From an uncultured Collinsella sp. (GTDB lineage: Bacteria; Actinomycetota; Coriobacteriia; Coriobacteriales; Coriobacteriaceae), in the NCBI GenBank assembly GCA_958407995.1, contig CATYJU010000010.1:1-54598 (forward strand): DNA of 54,598 nucleotides, read 5' to 3'. A program made the translations under genes and the position numbers. The stretch's first letter is position 1. The number at the start of each line of letters is the position of its first letter. The notes below the pieces were generated by a model that was given only the letters and a program-made list of their open reading frames with translations, was not told the origin of the DNA and searched no databases. Below are positions 41,765 to 50,012 of this stretch, piece by piece.

Positions 41765-44700
41765 TATGCATTCACGACCTTTCCGGTTTCGCGATCGAGT
41801 TTTTGCGAGACGACGCGACTGACGCCGTCGGCTTGCATCGAGACGCCGTAGAGGACGTCAGCGTCCTCCATAGTACGGCGCTGATGCGAGATAACCAAGA
41901 GCTGCGTATCGGAACGCAACACGTCGAGTGCGCCGATAAGCTTGGACAGGTTGGCGTCATCGAGTGCCGCCTCGACCTCGTCCAGCACATAGAACGGCAC
42001 CGTGCGCGTGCGGTACACAGCAAAGAGCAGGGCGAGCGCCGTCAGGCTCTTCTCGCCGCCCGACATGAGCATCATCTTGGTGATGCGCTTGCCGCGCGGC
42101 TGCGCCACGACCTCGATACCCGTCTCGGCAGGATGCTCGGGATCGGTCATCTCCAGATGAGCCTGACCGCCCGGGAAGAGCATGGCGAAGATCTCGCGGA
42201 AGTTCGCATCGACCTTCTCAAACGTCACCAGGAACGCCTTGCGCATCTTACGGTCGATAGCCACGGTGATCTTGGCGAGCGCCTTGCGCGCGCTCTCCAG
42301 ATCGGCCAGCTGCTCCTCGATGTAATCGGCGCGGCGCTTGAGCTGCTCGTACTCCTCCATGGCAACTTGGTTAACGGGACCAAGGTTGTTGATCTGGCGC
42401 ACAAGCTGGTTGAGTTCGCGCTCGGCGGCATCGCGGTCCGTGGGCGCCGGAAGCATGAGTGCTTCCTCGAGTACCGTGGTGCCATCGGCGGTAATGGCCT
42501 TAATGGCGGCCTCTACCTGCACCTCGAGCTTGCCACGCGCGACCTTGAACTCGTTTTGCGCGGCGGAGGCGGTATCGACTCGCTCCTTAGCGCGGGCAAC
42601 CTCTGCCTTGGCATCCTCGATGGTCTTCTTAAGCGAAGCGGAGTCCGCCTCCTCCAGAGAGGCCTGGTCACGCAGGCGCGCTGCCCAATCCGACGCGCGT
42701 TCCAACAGGGCAGAATAGCGTTCGTGCATGGGGTCGACGCGCAGGCGCAGCAGCTCGAGCGAGCGCGAAGCCTGGCGTGTTCCGCGGATACGACGGTCGA
42801 TGCCCTCAAGACGATGCTCAAGGTCGGGCACGCGGCCCTTCAGCGAACGCAGGCGCTCGCTCGTCTGGGCCAGGCGCACCTTGGCATCGGCGAGCTTACC
42901 GGCGGCCTCGGAATCGTCACGGCGAACGCGATCGAGCTCATCGTTGGCCTCGGCAATCTGGAGGCCCAGGTCGCTTGCCTGTGCACGCGCCTCGTCACGC
43001 GAACGGGTGAGCTCGTCAACGCGCGGGCGCGCGGCACGAACGGCCTCGGCAGCCTGCTCGCGGCGCTTGGAGATGCGCACGCGCTCGACCTCGGCATTGT
43101 TGGCGCTTTGCTCCAAGCGGCCGATCTCGGAGAGCAGCGAGCGGCGCTCGCCCTCAAGACGGGCGATCTCACCGGCGGCATCGCCCTCGGCGGCACGGGC
43201 CTCCTCGACGGCAACGTTGGCCTCGACGACCTGATCCGACACATGCTCAAACACGGCAGCCAGATCGGGCTCAAGCCCCTCCAGCTCGCGAATGCGACGC
43301 TTACGCTCCAGAGCACCCGAGGCCTCGCCAGCATCGAGGCCCACGCGCACCAGGCCGCCACAGCTTACGCGGGCGCCATCGGGAGTCACATAGGTCACAC
43401 CGTCAACGACCGGCGCCAACAGCGCGGCAGCCAAGTCATCGATCACGTAATAGCCGCCGAGCAGCGCCTCGACGACGGGTCCGTAGCCTGCGCGCACGGA
43501 CAGACGATCAACCAGGCGGATACCGGCAGCGCCCTCAGCGGCGGTAGAGCCGCTCACGTCGCGCGCCACCAGCAGTGCTTCGCCCGAGGCCTTCTTTTGG
43601 TCCAGAGCCGCACGACCGGCACGCTCAAGCGTGGCGGCGTCATCAAACAGCAGCGCATCGATATCGCCGGCGAGCAATTGCTCAACCAGGCCCTCAAGCT
43701 CGCGCGGGGCCTCGAGCACGTCGCCCAGACGACCCGAGACATCGTCGCCCAGCGCACCCACCAGACGGCTCACGAGCGGCGAGCTGTCGGCCATGCGGGC
43801 ATCGAGTTTCTTTTGGCTGGCAAGCTCCGAGCGCACCTCGGACAGCTTGTTGCGCGCCTCACTCTCGCGGGCACGCAGGTCCTTGAGGGCCGCGCGCGCC
43901 GTCTCGGTGGCCTCACGCGCATCGGCCTGGGCCTGGCGCGCTTCCTCAAGAGCGCCTTCAAGCTCCTCGGCGCGGTCGCGACGGCTCTCGAGCGAGGCCG
44001 TGACCTCCTCGAGCTGTTCATCGATCTGCTCCAGGCGCGAGGCATACATGTTGTCCTCGACCTCGGCATTGCTCAAGGAATCCTTCACCTTGGCGAGCTC
44101 GAGCGCGGCGTTATCGGCTACGCGCTGCACATCGCGTTGTTCGCGCGTAAGCTTCGAAATCTGATTGTCGAGCGCCACGCGCCGCTCGTGGAGCTCGGCG
44201 GCGGCAGGACCAGCGGCGTCGACGTCCTCCTGGGCCTGCATATGCGCACCGGTCACTTCCTCAAGCTGCGCACGCGCGTCCTCAAGCTCCTCGACCACGC
44301 GACGACGCTGATGCTCGGAGCTCGAAATCTGACCGCGCATGTCAGACAGGCGCGACACCATGTTGTGGCCCTTTTCTTCGAGCAGGCGCATGTCGGAGTT
44401 AACGCGGCCGACCACATCTTGCATATGGCGGCGTTGCTCGCCCAGGTCGCCCACAAACAGGCCCTTTTCCTCGAGCATAACCTGGAGCTTCTCGAGCTCG
44501 CGCTCCTTTTCGCCCATGCGGTACTGCGCAAGCTCCAGCTCGGCGGCGCCTTCCTTGGAGCGGCTCTCCAAGTCGTTCCACTGCGACTGCAGCGAACGAA
44601 GCTCGTCGACGGCCAGCATCTGCGTAAGTTCGTTCGCGCGAGAGGACAGCTCTTTGTACTTGCGCGCGCGATCGACCTGACGCTCCAGCGGCCGCAGCTG

Positions 44701-45300
44701 ACGGGCGATTTCCTTATTGATGTCGCGGGCACGGGTCAAGTGCTCGTCCATCGATTTAATCTTTTTGAGCGCACGCTCCTTGCGGCGTTTGTGCTTGGAG
44801 ATGCCGGCGGCCTCCTCGATGAGGGCACGGCGCTCCTCGGGGCGGCTCTGCAAAATGGCGTCGAGCTTGCCCTGGCTGATGATGGAATGCGTATCCTTAC
44901 CCAGGCCCGAATCGTGCAGGATGTCCTGAATGTCCATCAGGCGGCACGGACTCGAGTTGATGAGGTACTCGCTTTCGCCCGAGCGATACATACGACGGGT
45001 GATGGCGACCTCGTCAAAGTCGACGGGCAGCATATGGTCCGAGTTATCGAGCACCAGCGTGACCTCGGCGACACCCACCGGCTTGCGCGCTGACGAGCCC
45101 GAGAAGATGACATCCTCCATGGCCTGGCCGCGCAGCTGCTTGGCGCTCTGCTCGCCCAGGACCCACAGAATCGAGTCAGAGATGTTCGATTTTCCCGAGC
45201 CGTTGGGACCGACGATGACGGTCAGGCCCGGCTCAAACGTCATATGGGCGCGGTCGGCAAACGACTTGAACCCTTTGAGCGTGAGGGACTTGAGATACAC
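41764..45300 (-). CDS. smc: Chromosome partition protein SMC
   Basis: The 1178-residue condensin ATPase matches the usual length. Walker A GPNGSGKSN is at 32-40, two long coiled coils flank a hinge (about 500-640), and the C-terminal head has LMSGGEKSLTALALLF and the Walker B FYVLDEVEAALDD. It loops and compacts DNA with ScpA/ScpB, which are not in the window. The start is GTG at 45300, after GAGGAACC, 10 bp past rnc. Confidence 0.97.
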   Translation of the reverse strand: MYLKSLTLKGFKSFADRAHMTFEPGLTVIVGPNGSGKSNISDSILWVLGEQSAKQLRGQAMEDVIFSGSSARKPVGVAEVTLVLDNSDHMLPVDFDEVAITRRMYRSGESEYLINSSPCRLMDIQDILHDSGLGKDTHSIISQGKLDAILQSRPEERRALIEEAAGISKHKRRKERALKKIKSMDEHLTRARDINKEIARQLRPLERQVDRARKYKELSSRANELTQMLAVDELRSLQSQWNDLESRSKEGAAELELAQYRMGEKERELEKLQVMLEEKGLFVGDLGEQRRHMQDVVGRVNSDMRLLEEKGHNMVSRLSDMRGQISSSEHQRRRVVEELEDARAQLEEVTGAHMQAQEDVDAAGPAAAELHERRVALDNQISKLTREQRDVQRVADNAALELAKVKDSLSNAEVEDNMYASRLEQIDEQLEEVTASLESRRDRAEELEGALEEARQAQADAREATETARAALKDLRARESEARNKLSEVRSELASQKKLDARMADSSPLVSRLVGALGDDVSGRLGDVLEAPRELEGLVEQLLAGDIDALLFDDAATLERAGRAALDQKKASGEALLVARDVSGSTAAEGAAGIRLVDRLSVRAGYGPVVEALLGGYYVIDDLAAALLAPVVDGVTYVTPDGARVSCGGLVRVGLDAGEASGALERKRRIRELEGLEPDLAAVFEHVSDQVVEANVAVEEARAAEGDAAGEIARLEGERRSLLSEIGRLEQSANNAEVERVRISKRREQAAEAVRAARPRVDELTRSRDEARAQASDLGLQIAEANDELDRVRRDDSEAAGKLADAKVRLAQTSERLRSLKGRVPDLEHRLEGIDRRIRGTRQASRSLELLRLRVDPMHERYSALLERASDWAARLRDQASLEEADSASLKKTIEDAKAEVARAKERVDTASAAQNEFKVARGKLEVQVEAAIKAITADGTTVLEEALMLPAPTDRDAAERELNQLVRQINNLGPVNQVAMEEYEQLKRRADYIEEQLADLESARKALAKITVAIDRKMRKAFLVTFEKVDANFREIFAMLFPGGQAHLEMTDPEHPAETGIEVVAQPRGKRITKMMLMSGGEKSLTALALLFAVYRTRTVPFYVLDEVEAALDDANLSKLIGALDVLRSDTQLLVISHQRRTMEDADVLYGVSMQADGVSRVVSQKLDRETGKVVNA

Positions 45301-45310
45301 GGTTCCTCGC

Positions 45311-46036
45311 TTACACGTGCTTCTTGTTCAGAATCACGCCGTTGGTGGTGTAACCCATGCGGTCGAGCGCTTCGAGCGCGGCGGCTCCCTCGGCTTCCTT
45401 CTTTGAGGAGCCGGAGCCGCGACCCTGACGAATACCATCGATCAACACCACGGCGGTAAAGGTGGGCGCATGCGCCGGGCCCTCGGAGCCAACGAGCTTA
45501 TACGCTGGGGGCTCGTGACCGTCGGCCTGCACGCACTCCTGCAAAAACGACTTGGGGTTCGCAGGATGCTCGGCACGCTCGGAAGCCAAATGCGGCTTAA
45601 GCGTACGGTGAATGAACTCCGCCGCCGCATCCCAGCCGGCATCCAGGTACAGCGCACCCACGAGCGACTCATAGACGTTCTCGAGGGCCGAATGCAGGCC
45701 GCGCGCACCAGTACCGGTCTCAGAGGCACCAAAGATGATGATGTCGTCGATGCCCAGCTCGTGAGAAACCTCGGACAGCGTAGCACCCGAGACAAGCGAC
45801 ACCTTCAGGCGCGTGAGCTTGCCCTCGTCAAACTCCGGATAGGACTCAAACAGGGAGCGTGCGACCACAGCGCCCAAAATGGAATCGCCCAAGAACTCAA
45901 GGCGCTCATAGCTGGCAGAAACCGGCTGTCCCTCGACTGCCGAGGGATGCGTAAGGGCCGCGCGCAGCAGCACCTTATTGTTGAACTCGTGGCCCAGGAT
46001 TTCCTGGGCGCGCGTAAGTCGGTCGGATAAAGCCAA
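45311..46036 (-). CDS. rnc: Ribonuclease III
   Basis: Cuts double-stranded RNA in rRNA and mRNA processing. The 241 residues have the RNase III signature ERLEFLGDSIL (44-54), ENVYESLVGALYLDAG with the second acidic pair, and a C-terminal dsRNA-binding domain (about 160-230, GSGSSKKEAEGAAA). The start is TTG at 46036, 8 bp after GGAGG; no ATG fits. It stands 3 bp past acpP, and acpP-rnc-smc-ftsY is a classical order. Confidence 0.96.
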   Translation of the reverse strand: MALSDRLTRAQEILGHEFNNKVLLRAALTHPSAVEGQPVSASYERLEFLGDSILGAVVARSLFESYPEFDEGKLTRLKVSLVSGATLSEVSHELGIDDIIIFGASETGTGARGLHSALENVYESLVGALYLDAGWDAAAEFIHRTLKPHLASERAEHPANPKSFLQECVQADGHEPPAYKLVGSEGPAHAPTFTAVVLIDGIRQGRGSGSSKKEAEGAAALEALDRMGYTTNGVILNKKHV

Positions 46037-46039
46037 GAC

Positions 46040-46282
46040 TTAGGCCTCCTTGGCAGCTTCGATAGCGTCGACGGCGTCGGCGACAGAGTTGAGCGAGAGC
46101 AGGGTCTCGTCATCGATCTCGAGGTTGAACTCGTCCTCGATAGCCGTAACCAGCTGCAGGCGCTCGAGCGAGTTGGCATCGAGGTCGTCAAAGGTGGTCT
46201 CCTCGCTAATTTCGGCAACATCGACGCCCAGAACGTCAGCAGCGACCTCGGCGATCTTGTCGAAGATTTCGGAGCGGTCCAT
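46040..46282 (-). CDS. acpP: Acyl carrier protein
   Basis: Carries acyl chains on 4'-phosphopantetheine in fatty acid synthesis. It is 80 residues, strongly acidic, with the attachment serine Ser38 in DLDANSLERLQ. The usual Asp before that Ser is Asn here, a tolerated variation. The ATG at 46282 follows GAGGAAG. It sits between plsX and rnc as in many Gram-positives. Confidence 0.94.
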   Translation of the reverse strand: MDRSEIFDKIAEVAADVLGVDVAEISEETTFDDLDANSLERLQLVTAIEDEFNLEIDDETLLSLNSVADAVDAIEAAKEA

Positions 46283-46319
46283 AGCGCTTCCTCTCATAGT
46301 GCATGAATACCAAAAGAAT

Positions 46320-46339
46320 GGTACCGCCCGGGCGGTACC
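46320..46339. promoter_or_regulatory. 20-bp perfect palindrome between plsX and acpP
   Basis: GGTACCGCCCGGGCGGTACC is perfectly self-complementary. It may be an operator for lipid-gene control or an intercistronic hairpin (TTCTTTTGG follows on the minus strand). A -10-like TAGAAT lies upstream on the minus strand, compatible with a separate acpP promoter. Confidence 0.55.
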
Positions 46340-46406
46340 AAGACACGGTTCTGATTCTACCCCACGGCGTGCACCGCGAAGCACATAACAGCGCTCTAAC
46401 TCGCTC

Positions 46407-47426
46407 TTATAAAACGATACCATCCATAGAGTTGGCGACATTCTCGACCAGCCCGGCGCGCACGGCTTCGGCCGCCGCGAGCGTACCGTTTTTGACAGCC
46501 TCGACTGAGGTGGCACCATGGCCGATCAGGACCACGCCGCGCAGGCCCAGAAGAATCGCGCCGCCCTTGGCGTCGCCAGAGAGCTTGGCCTTAATCTCGC
46601 GCATCTGCTTTTTAATGAGCAGCGCGGCGATCTTGGTGCCGAGCGAGGCCATAAAGGCGCCCTTGAGCTCCTGCAGCAAAAACTTGGCAGCGCCCTCGGT
46701 GGCCTTGAGCGCAATATTGCCCGACATGCCATCGGCAACGATGACATCGAAGTTACCTGAGGTGAGGTCGGTGCCCTCGCAGTTACCAACAAAGCCGGGA
46801 ACGGCGGCCTTCATAGCAGGGAAACAGGCCTTGGTAAAGTTGGAGCCCTTCTCGTCTTCGGTGCCGTTGGCGAGCATGCCCACGCGAGGATGCTCGATGC
46901 CCAGGACGACGCGGGCATAGGCGCTGCCCATCTGGGCAAAACGCACCATATCGTCAACCTCGACATCGGGGTTGGCACCCATGTCGCACAGCACCGTCAG
47001 ACCGCCGGCGCGATTGGGCAGTGCATTGGTCAGACAGGGGCGCACCGGCTGCTTCTTGCCTTCGGCCTGATACCTAAACGGCGTCACGTAGGCGGTGGCA
47101 GCGGCGGTCATGGCACCGGTCGAGCCGGCGGAGAAGAACGCATCCGCGTTGCCCTTCTTAATGGCGCGGCAAGAAAGCACGATCGACGACTTACGCTTGG
47201 TCATCACGGCGCGAATGGGATCGTCATCCATGGCGATAACGTCAGGTGCCTCAAGGGCCTCAACACGTGCATGGGAAGCTGCAAAGGGATTGACGATTTC
47301 GGCGGGGCCAGCTGCCAAGACCTCGATATCGGGATCGGCGGCAAGCGCAGCCTCGATACCATCGAGAACAACCTGAGGTTTCTCGTCTCCGCCCACAACG
47401 TCTACACAAACGCGAACGTTACTCAT
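46407..47426 (-). CDS. plsX: Phosphate acyltransferase PlsX
   Basis: Makes acyl-phosphate from acyl-ACP for phospholipid synthesis. The 339 residues start with VDVVGGDEKP, the PlsX signature, and contain SAGSTGAMTAA, LCDMGANPDV, GMLANGTEDEKG and FDVIVADGMSGNIALKATEG. The ATG at 47426 was chosen because AAGGAG lies 7 bp upstream; the ATG at 47432 is too close. It follows rpmF and precedes acpP. Confidence 0.96.
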   Translation of the reverse strand: MSNVRVCVDVVGGDEKPQVVLDGIEAALAADPDIEVLAAGPAEIVNPFAASHARVEALEAPDVIAMDDDPIRAVMTKRKSSIVLSCRAIKKGNADAFFSAGSTGAMTAAATAYVTPFRYQAEGKKQPVRPCLTNALPNRAGGLTVLCDMGANPDVEVDDMVRFAQMGSAYARVVLGIEHPRVGMLANGTEDEKGSNFTKACFPAMKAAVPGFVGNCEGTDLTSGNFDVIVADGMSGNIALKATEGAAKFLLQELKGAFMASLGTKIAALLIKKQMREIKAKLSGDAKGGAILLGLRGVVLIGHGATSVEAVKNGTLAAAEAVRAGLVENVANSMDGIVL

Positions 47427-47446
47427 ATACATGCTCCTTATACAAA

Positions 47447-47473
47447 AATGGCCGACTCACTGAGCCGGCCATT
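47447..47473 (-). terminator. Terminator after rpmF
   Basis: AATGGCCG and CGGCCATT (8 bp) are extended by CTC/GAG. On the minus strand TTTTTGTA follows (about 47442-47449). It would partly separate rpmF from plsX, whose ribosome binding site lies just beyond. Confidence 0.75.
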
Positions 47474-47513
47474 GTGGTTCCATTTGGAACGGCATCGCAT
47501 CCAGAGTATACCG

Positions 47514-47693
47514 TTACTCGGTAACGATAACCTCGCGGTCCTTGTAGAAACCGCAGCTGGGGCACACGTGGTGCGGAAGCTTGACAGCGCCGCAACGGGG
47601 GCACGTGGACTGAGCCGCAGCCGAGATCTTCATGTTGGCGGAACGACGGGTGTGAGTGCGGATACGACCCTGCTTTTGTTTAGGTACGGGCAT
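47514..47693 (-). CDS. rpmF: Ribosomal protein bL32
   Basis: The 59-residue protein begins MPVPKQKQGRIRTHTRRSAN, the standard bL32 opening. It has a zinc ribbon of two Cys pairs, TCPRCG and VCPSCG, so it is the zinc-containing (C+) form. AAGGAAGG precedes the ATG at 47693. The yceD-rpmF-plsX order is conserved across bacteria and supports the call. Confidence 0.96.
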   Translation of the reverse strand: MPVPKQKQGRIRTHTRRSANMKISAAAQSTCPRCGAVKLPHHVCPSCGFYKDREVIVTE

Positions 47694-47757
47694 AGTGACC
47701 TTCCTTATGAACTATCCAGTGTGGCGATTACGCGCAAGTAGCGATACTACCACAGTT

Positions 47758-48312
47758 TTACTCATCGAGCTTGAGATTCTTCAATGCTGCAAATGGATTT
47801 TCCGTGGCAGCGGCCCATTCTGCCTCTGCCTGGGCGGCGCAATCGCATTGCTCGACGTTGAGATTGCAACCGCAGGTGGGGCACAGACCACGGCAATCGG
47901 GCTTGCAGAGCACCACAAACGGCGTGTCCATAACGACCGCGTCATTGATGGGCTCACCCAGATCGACGATGCGGTCCTCACCCAGGAGCTCGTAGCCGTC
48001 CTCGTAGGCCTCGGGATCCTCGGGCTCCTCAAAGAGGTAGAACTCCTCGATCTCTCCGGCGATATCAAACGAGGCGGGCTCCAGGCAACGGTCGCACTCA
48101 CCGGTGGCGTGCGCGCGGACCATGCCCGTGAGCAAGACACCGGTACCGGCATTGGTAAAGACAACGTCGTAGTCGATGCCGTCCTGTAGCTGGTACTCCT
48201 TCTCGCCCACCGTGTAGGTGGCGACATCGACCTTACCGGTCAGCGGATACGAATCTCCAGGAAACTCGAGCTGCTCGGAAAGATCGACGGTAACGCTCGG
48301 GAACTCAGCCAT
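47758..48312 (-). CDS. yceD: YceD-family (DUF177) protein
   Basis: The 184-residue acidic protein has the DUF177 layout: a beta-rich N-terminus, the RAHATGECDRCLEP segment (about 66-79), an acidic middle, and Cys motifs in CKPDCRGLCPTCGCNLN. It is linked by gene order to bL32 and, in other bacteria, to 23S rRNA accumulation. The ATG at 48312 shares one base with the preceding gene's stop (TAATG). Confidence 0.92.
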   Translation of the reverse strand: MAEFPSVTVDLSEQLEFPGDSYPLTGKVDVATYTVGEKEYQLQDGIDYDVVFTNAGTGVLLTGMVRAHATGECDRCLEPASFDIAGEIEEFYLFEEPEDPEAYEDGYELLGEDRIVDLGEPINDAVVMDTPFVVLCKPDCRGLCPTCGCNLNVEQCDCAAQAEAEWAAATENPFAALKNLKLDE

Positions 48313-48809
48313 TACCACTGACCATTCTGCTGGGCGGCACCCTCGTTGAGCTGCTGACGGCAACGGGTAACGGTGCCGGTCAGGCTCTTGAGGTTCTCCT
48401 CCAAGTGCGTAAAGACCTGCTCTGCGTAGTCCTCGGCAGCATAACGCGTCTCGCGCTCGTACTGCTGGGCACGATCGCGGATGTCGTCGGCCTGCTGCTG
48501 CGCAAGGCGGACGATCTCCTGCTCACCGGCAATGGTGAGGGCCTGCTGCTGAGCGTCGGCGATGATGGAATCGGCCTGAGCGGCGGCGGAAGCCATAAGC
48601 TCCTCGCGCTCCTTAAGGATACGGCGGGACTTCTGCCACTCCTCGGGATAGCTCATGCGGATCTCGTCGAGGATGTTGAAGAACACGTCGGCGTCGATGA
48701 CCTTGAACTGAGCGTTCTTGCCGAAAGGCGGCTTGGCTTCCTCGATCAGCCCTTCGAGCTCATCGACCAAGCTGACGATCCTATCGCCAGGAAAATTCTC
48801 GCCCGGCAT
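48312..48809 (-). CDS. DivIVA-like coiled-coil protein
   Basis: The 165-residue soluble helical protein has an N-terminal MPGENFPGDRIVSLVDELEG, then VFFNILDEIRMSYPEEWQ and a long coiled coil rich in Q, A, E and R (about 65-150). It resembles the actinobacterial DivIVA-like group encoded between coaD and yceD, with a possible role in cell-wall or division-site organisation. AAAGGAG precedes the ATG at 48809. The exact function is unknown. Confidence 0.72.
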   Translation of the reverse strand: MPGENFPGDRIVSLVDELEGLIEEAKPPFGKNAQFKVIDADVFFNILDEIRMSYPEEWQKSRRILKEREELMASAAAQADSIIADAQQQALTIAGEQEIVRLAQQQADDIRDRAQQYERETRYAAEDYAEQVFTHLEENLKSLTGTVTRCRQQLNEGAAQQNGQW

Positions 48810-48877
48810 CCGGTCTCCTTTCATAGGTAACATATCATCGTGCTAGTTTACCACATGCCACCAGGCAATAAGAAACG

Positions 48878-49375
48878 TCACGAAAAGCGATGTTTGAGCG
48901 CTTCGACCACGTTGGACGGGACAAACGTCGATACGTCACTGCCGAGCGAGGCGATCTGGCGAACGACCGAGCTCGAGATATAGCCGTACTGCGGCGCACT
49001 CATGACAAAGATGGACTCCAGCTCGCTATCCAGGCGATAGTTAAGGTCGGCCTGCTGCAGCTCATACTCAAAGTCGGTCATGGCGCGCAGACCCTTGACC
49101 ACGGCCCCCGCCCCCTGCTCACGAGCGAAGTCGACCAAGAGGCCGGTAAAGGGCAGGACCTCGACGCCGTCGATATCACCGAGCGCCTCGCGGGCCAGAG
49201 CCACGCGCTCATCGAGCATAAACGTGGTGCCCACACCGTTTTTACCCTGCGACTCGGCAACAGCGACGATCACGCTGGGAAAGATGCGGCGGGCGCGGCG
49301 GATCACATCGATATGGCCAAACGTGATGGGATCGAAGGTGCCCGGGACGATCACGCGATTAATAGTGTCACTCAT
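48878..49375 (-). CDS. coaD: Phosphopantetheine adenylyltransferase
   Basis: Makes dephospho-CoA from ATP and 4'-phosphopantetheine. The 165 residues include VPGTFDPITFGHIDVI (the HxGH-type nucleotidyl motif), KGLRAMTDFEYELQ and YGYISSSVVRQIASLG. The ATG at 49375 has GGAGG upstream inside rsmD, overlapping it by 8 bp; a longer frame reads back through rsmD and is a shadow. rsmD-coaD is a conserved pair. Confidence 0.96.
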   Translation of the reverse strand: MSDTINRVIVPGTFDPITFGHIDVIRRARRIFPSVIVAVAESQGKNGVGTTFMLDERVALAREALGDIDGVEVLPFTGLLVDFAREQGAGAVVKGLRAMTDFEYELQQADLNYRLDSELESIFVMSAPQYGYISSSVVRQIASLGSDVSTFVPSNVVEALKHRFS

Positions 49376-50012
49376 GGGCGTCCTCCGGGGATACTGCCTC
49401 GTCATTTTCGTTAGCATCAGTGCCGCCGTCCTTGCTATCGCCGACCCAACGGAGCAGGTCGACCGAGGTAATGCCGTAGCGCTTCTCACGTACAGTCTCA
49501 AAGTCTGCCGGATGCGCGCCCGCATCGGCGGCGGCATGCTCAAACAGGGCGTAAGCGCCAGACGCAAGCAGACCCTGCTGGGCCAGATTCTGCAGCAGTT
49601 CCTCGACCGGCTCGGCACCAAAAGCATAGGGCGGGTCGAGCAGGACCAGATCAAAGGGGCCGCCCGGTACACGACCGCGTGAGGCACTCGTCAGCATGTC
49701 GCCCGTGACCACGCGCCAACGCGCACGGTCACGGCAGAGCGACTCGATATTCTTGGTAATGAGCCGCGCGGCGTTGCGATCGATCTCAAACGTCGTGAGC
49801 GAGCGGGCCCCACGAGAGAGCATCTCTAACCCTAAGGCACCGGAGCCGCCAAAGGCGTCCAACACACGAACCTCGTCCAAATCGAAATCGAATGCCGACA
49901 TGACCATAGATGCGCACGCCTCGCGCACGCGATCAGTCGTGGGGCGGGTGACATCGCGACCACGGGGCTCCTCGATCTTACGACCGCGCCATTCGCCGCC
50001 GATGATTCTCAT
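49368..50012 (-). CDS. rsmD: 16S rRNA (guanine-N2)-methyltransferase RsmD
   Basis: Methylates G966 of 16S rRNA. The 214 residues open MRIIGGEWRGRKI and contain TRPTTDRVREA, the SAM loop VLDAFGGSGALGLE, FEIDRNA and the catalytic LVLLDPPYAFG. The last ~25 residues are an acidic tail of no known role. It overlaps recG (ATGA, 4 bp) and coaD (8 bp). Confidence 0.95.
   Translation of the reverse strand: MRIIGGEWRGRKIEEPRGRDVTRPTTDRVREACASMVMSAFDFDLDEVRVLDAFGGSGALGLEMLSRGARSLTTFEIDRNAARLITKNIESLCRDRARWRVVTGDMLTSASRGRVPGGPFDLVLLDPPYAFGAEPVEELLQNLAQQGLLASGAYALFEHAAADAGAHPADFETVREKRYGITSVDLLRWVGDSKDGGTDANENDEAVSPEDAHE

Noticed and set aside
41803..45093. Very long open frame (1096 codons) on the plus strand
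   Set aside because: It is the antisense shadow of smc; GC-rich codon bias keeps the opposite frame open. The translation has no domain pattern. The same applies to the long plus-strand frames opposite ileS, alaS, ftsH, ffh and the PTS gene.
49376..49687. Upstream extension of coaD
   Set aside because: It overlaps rsmD in another frame and lacks CoaD similarity.
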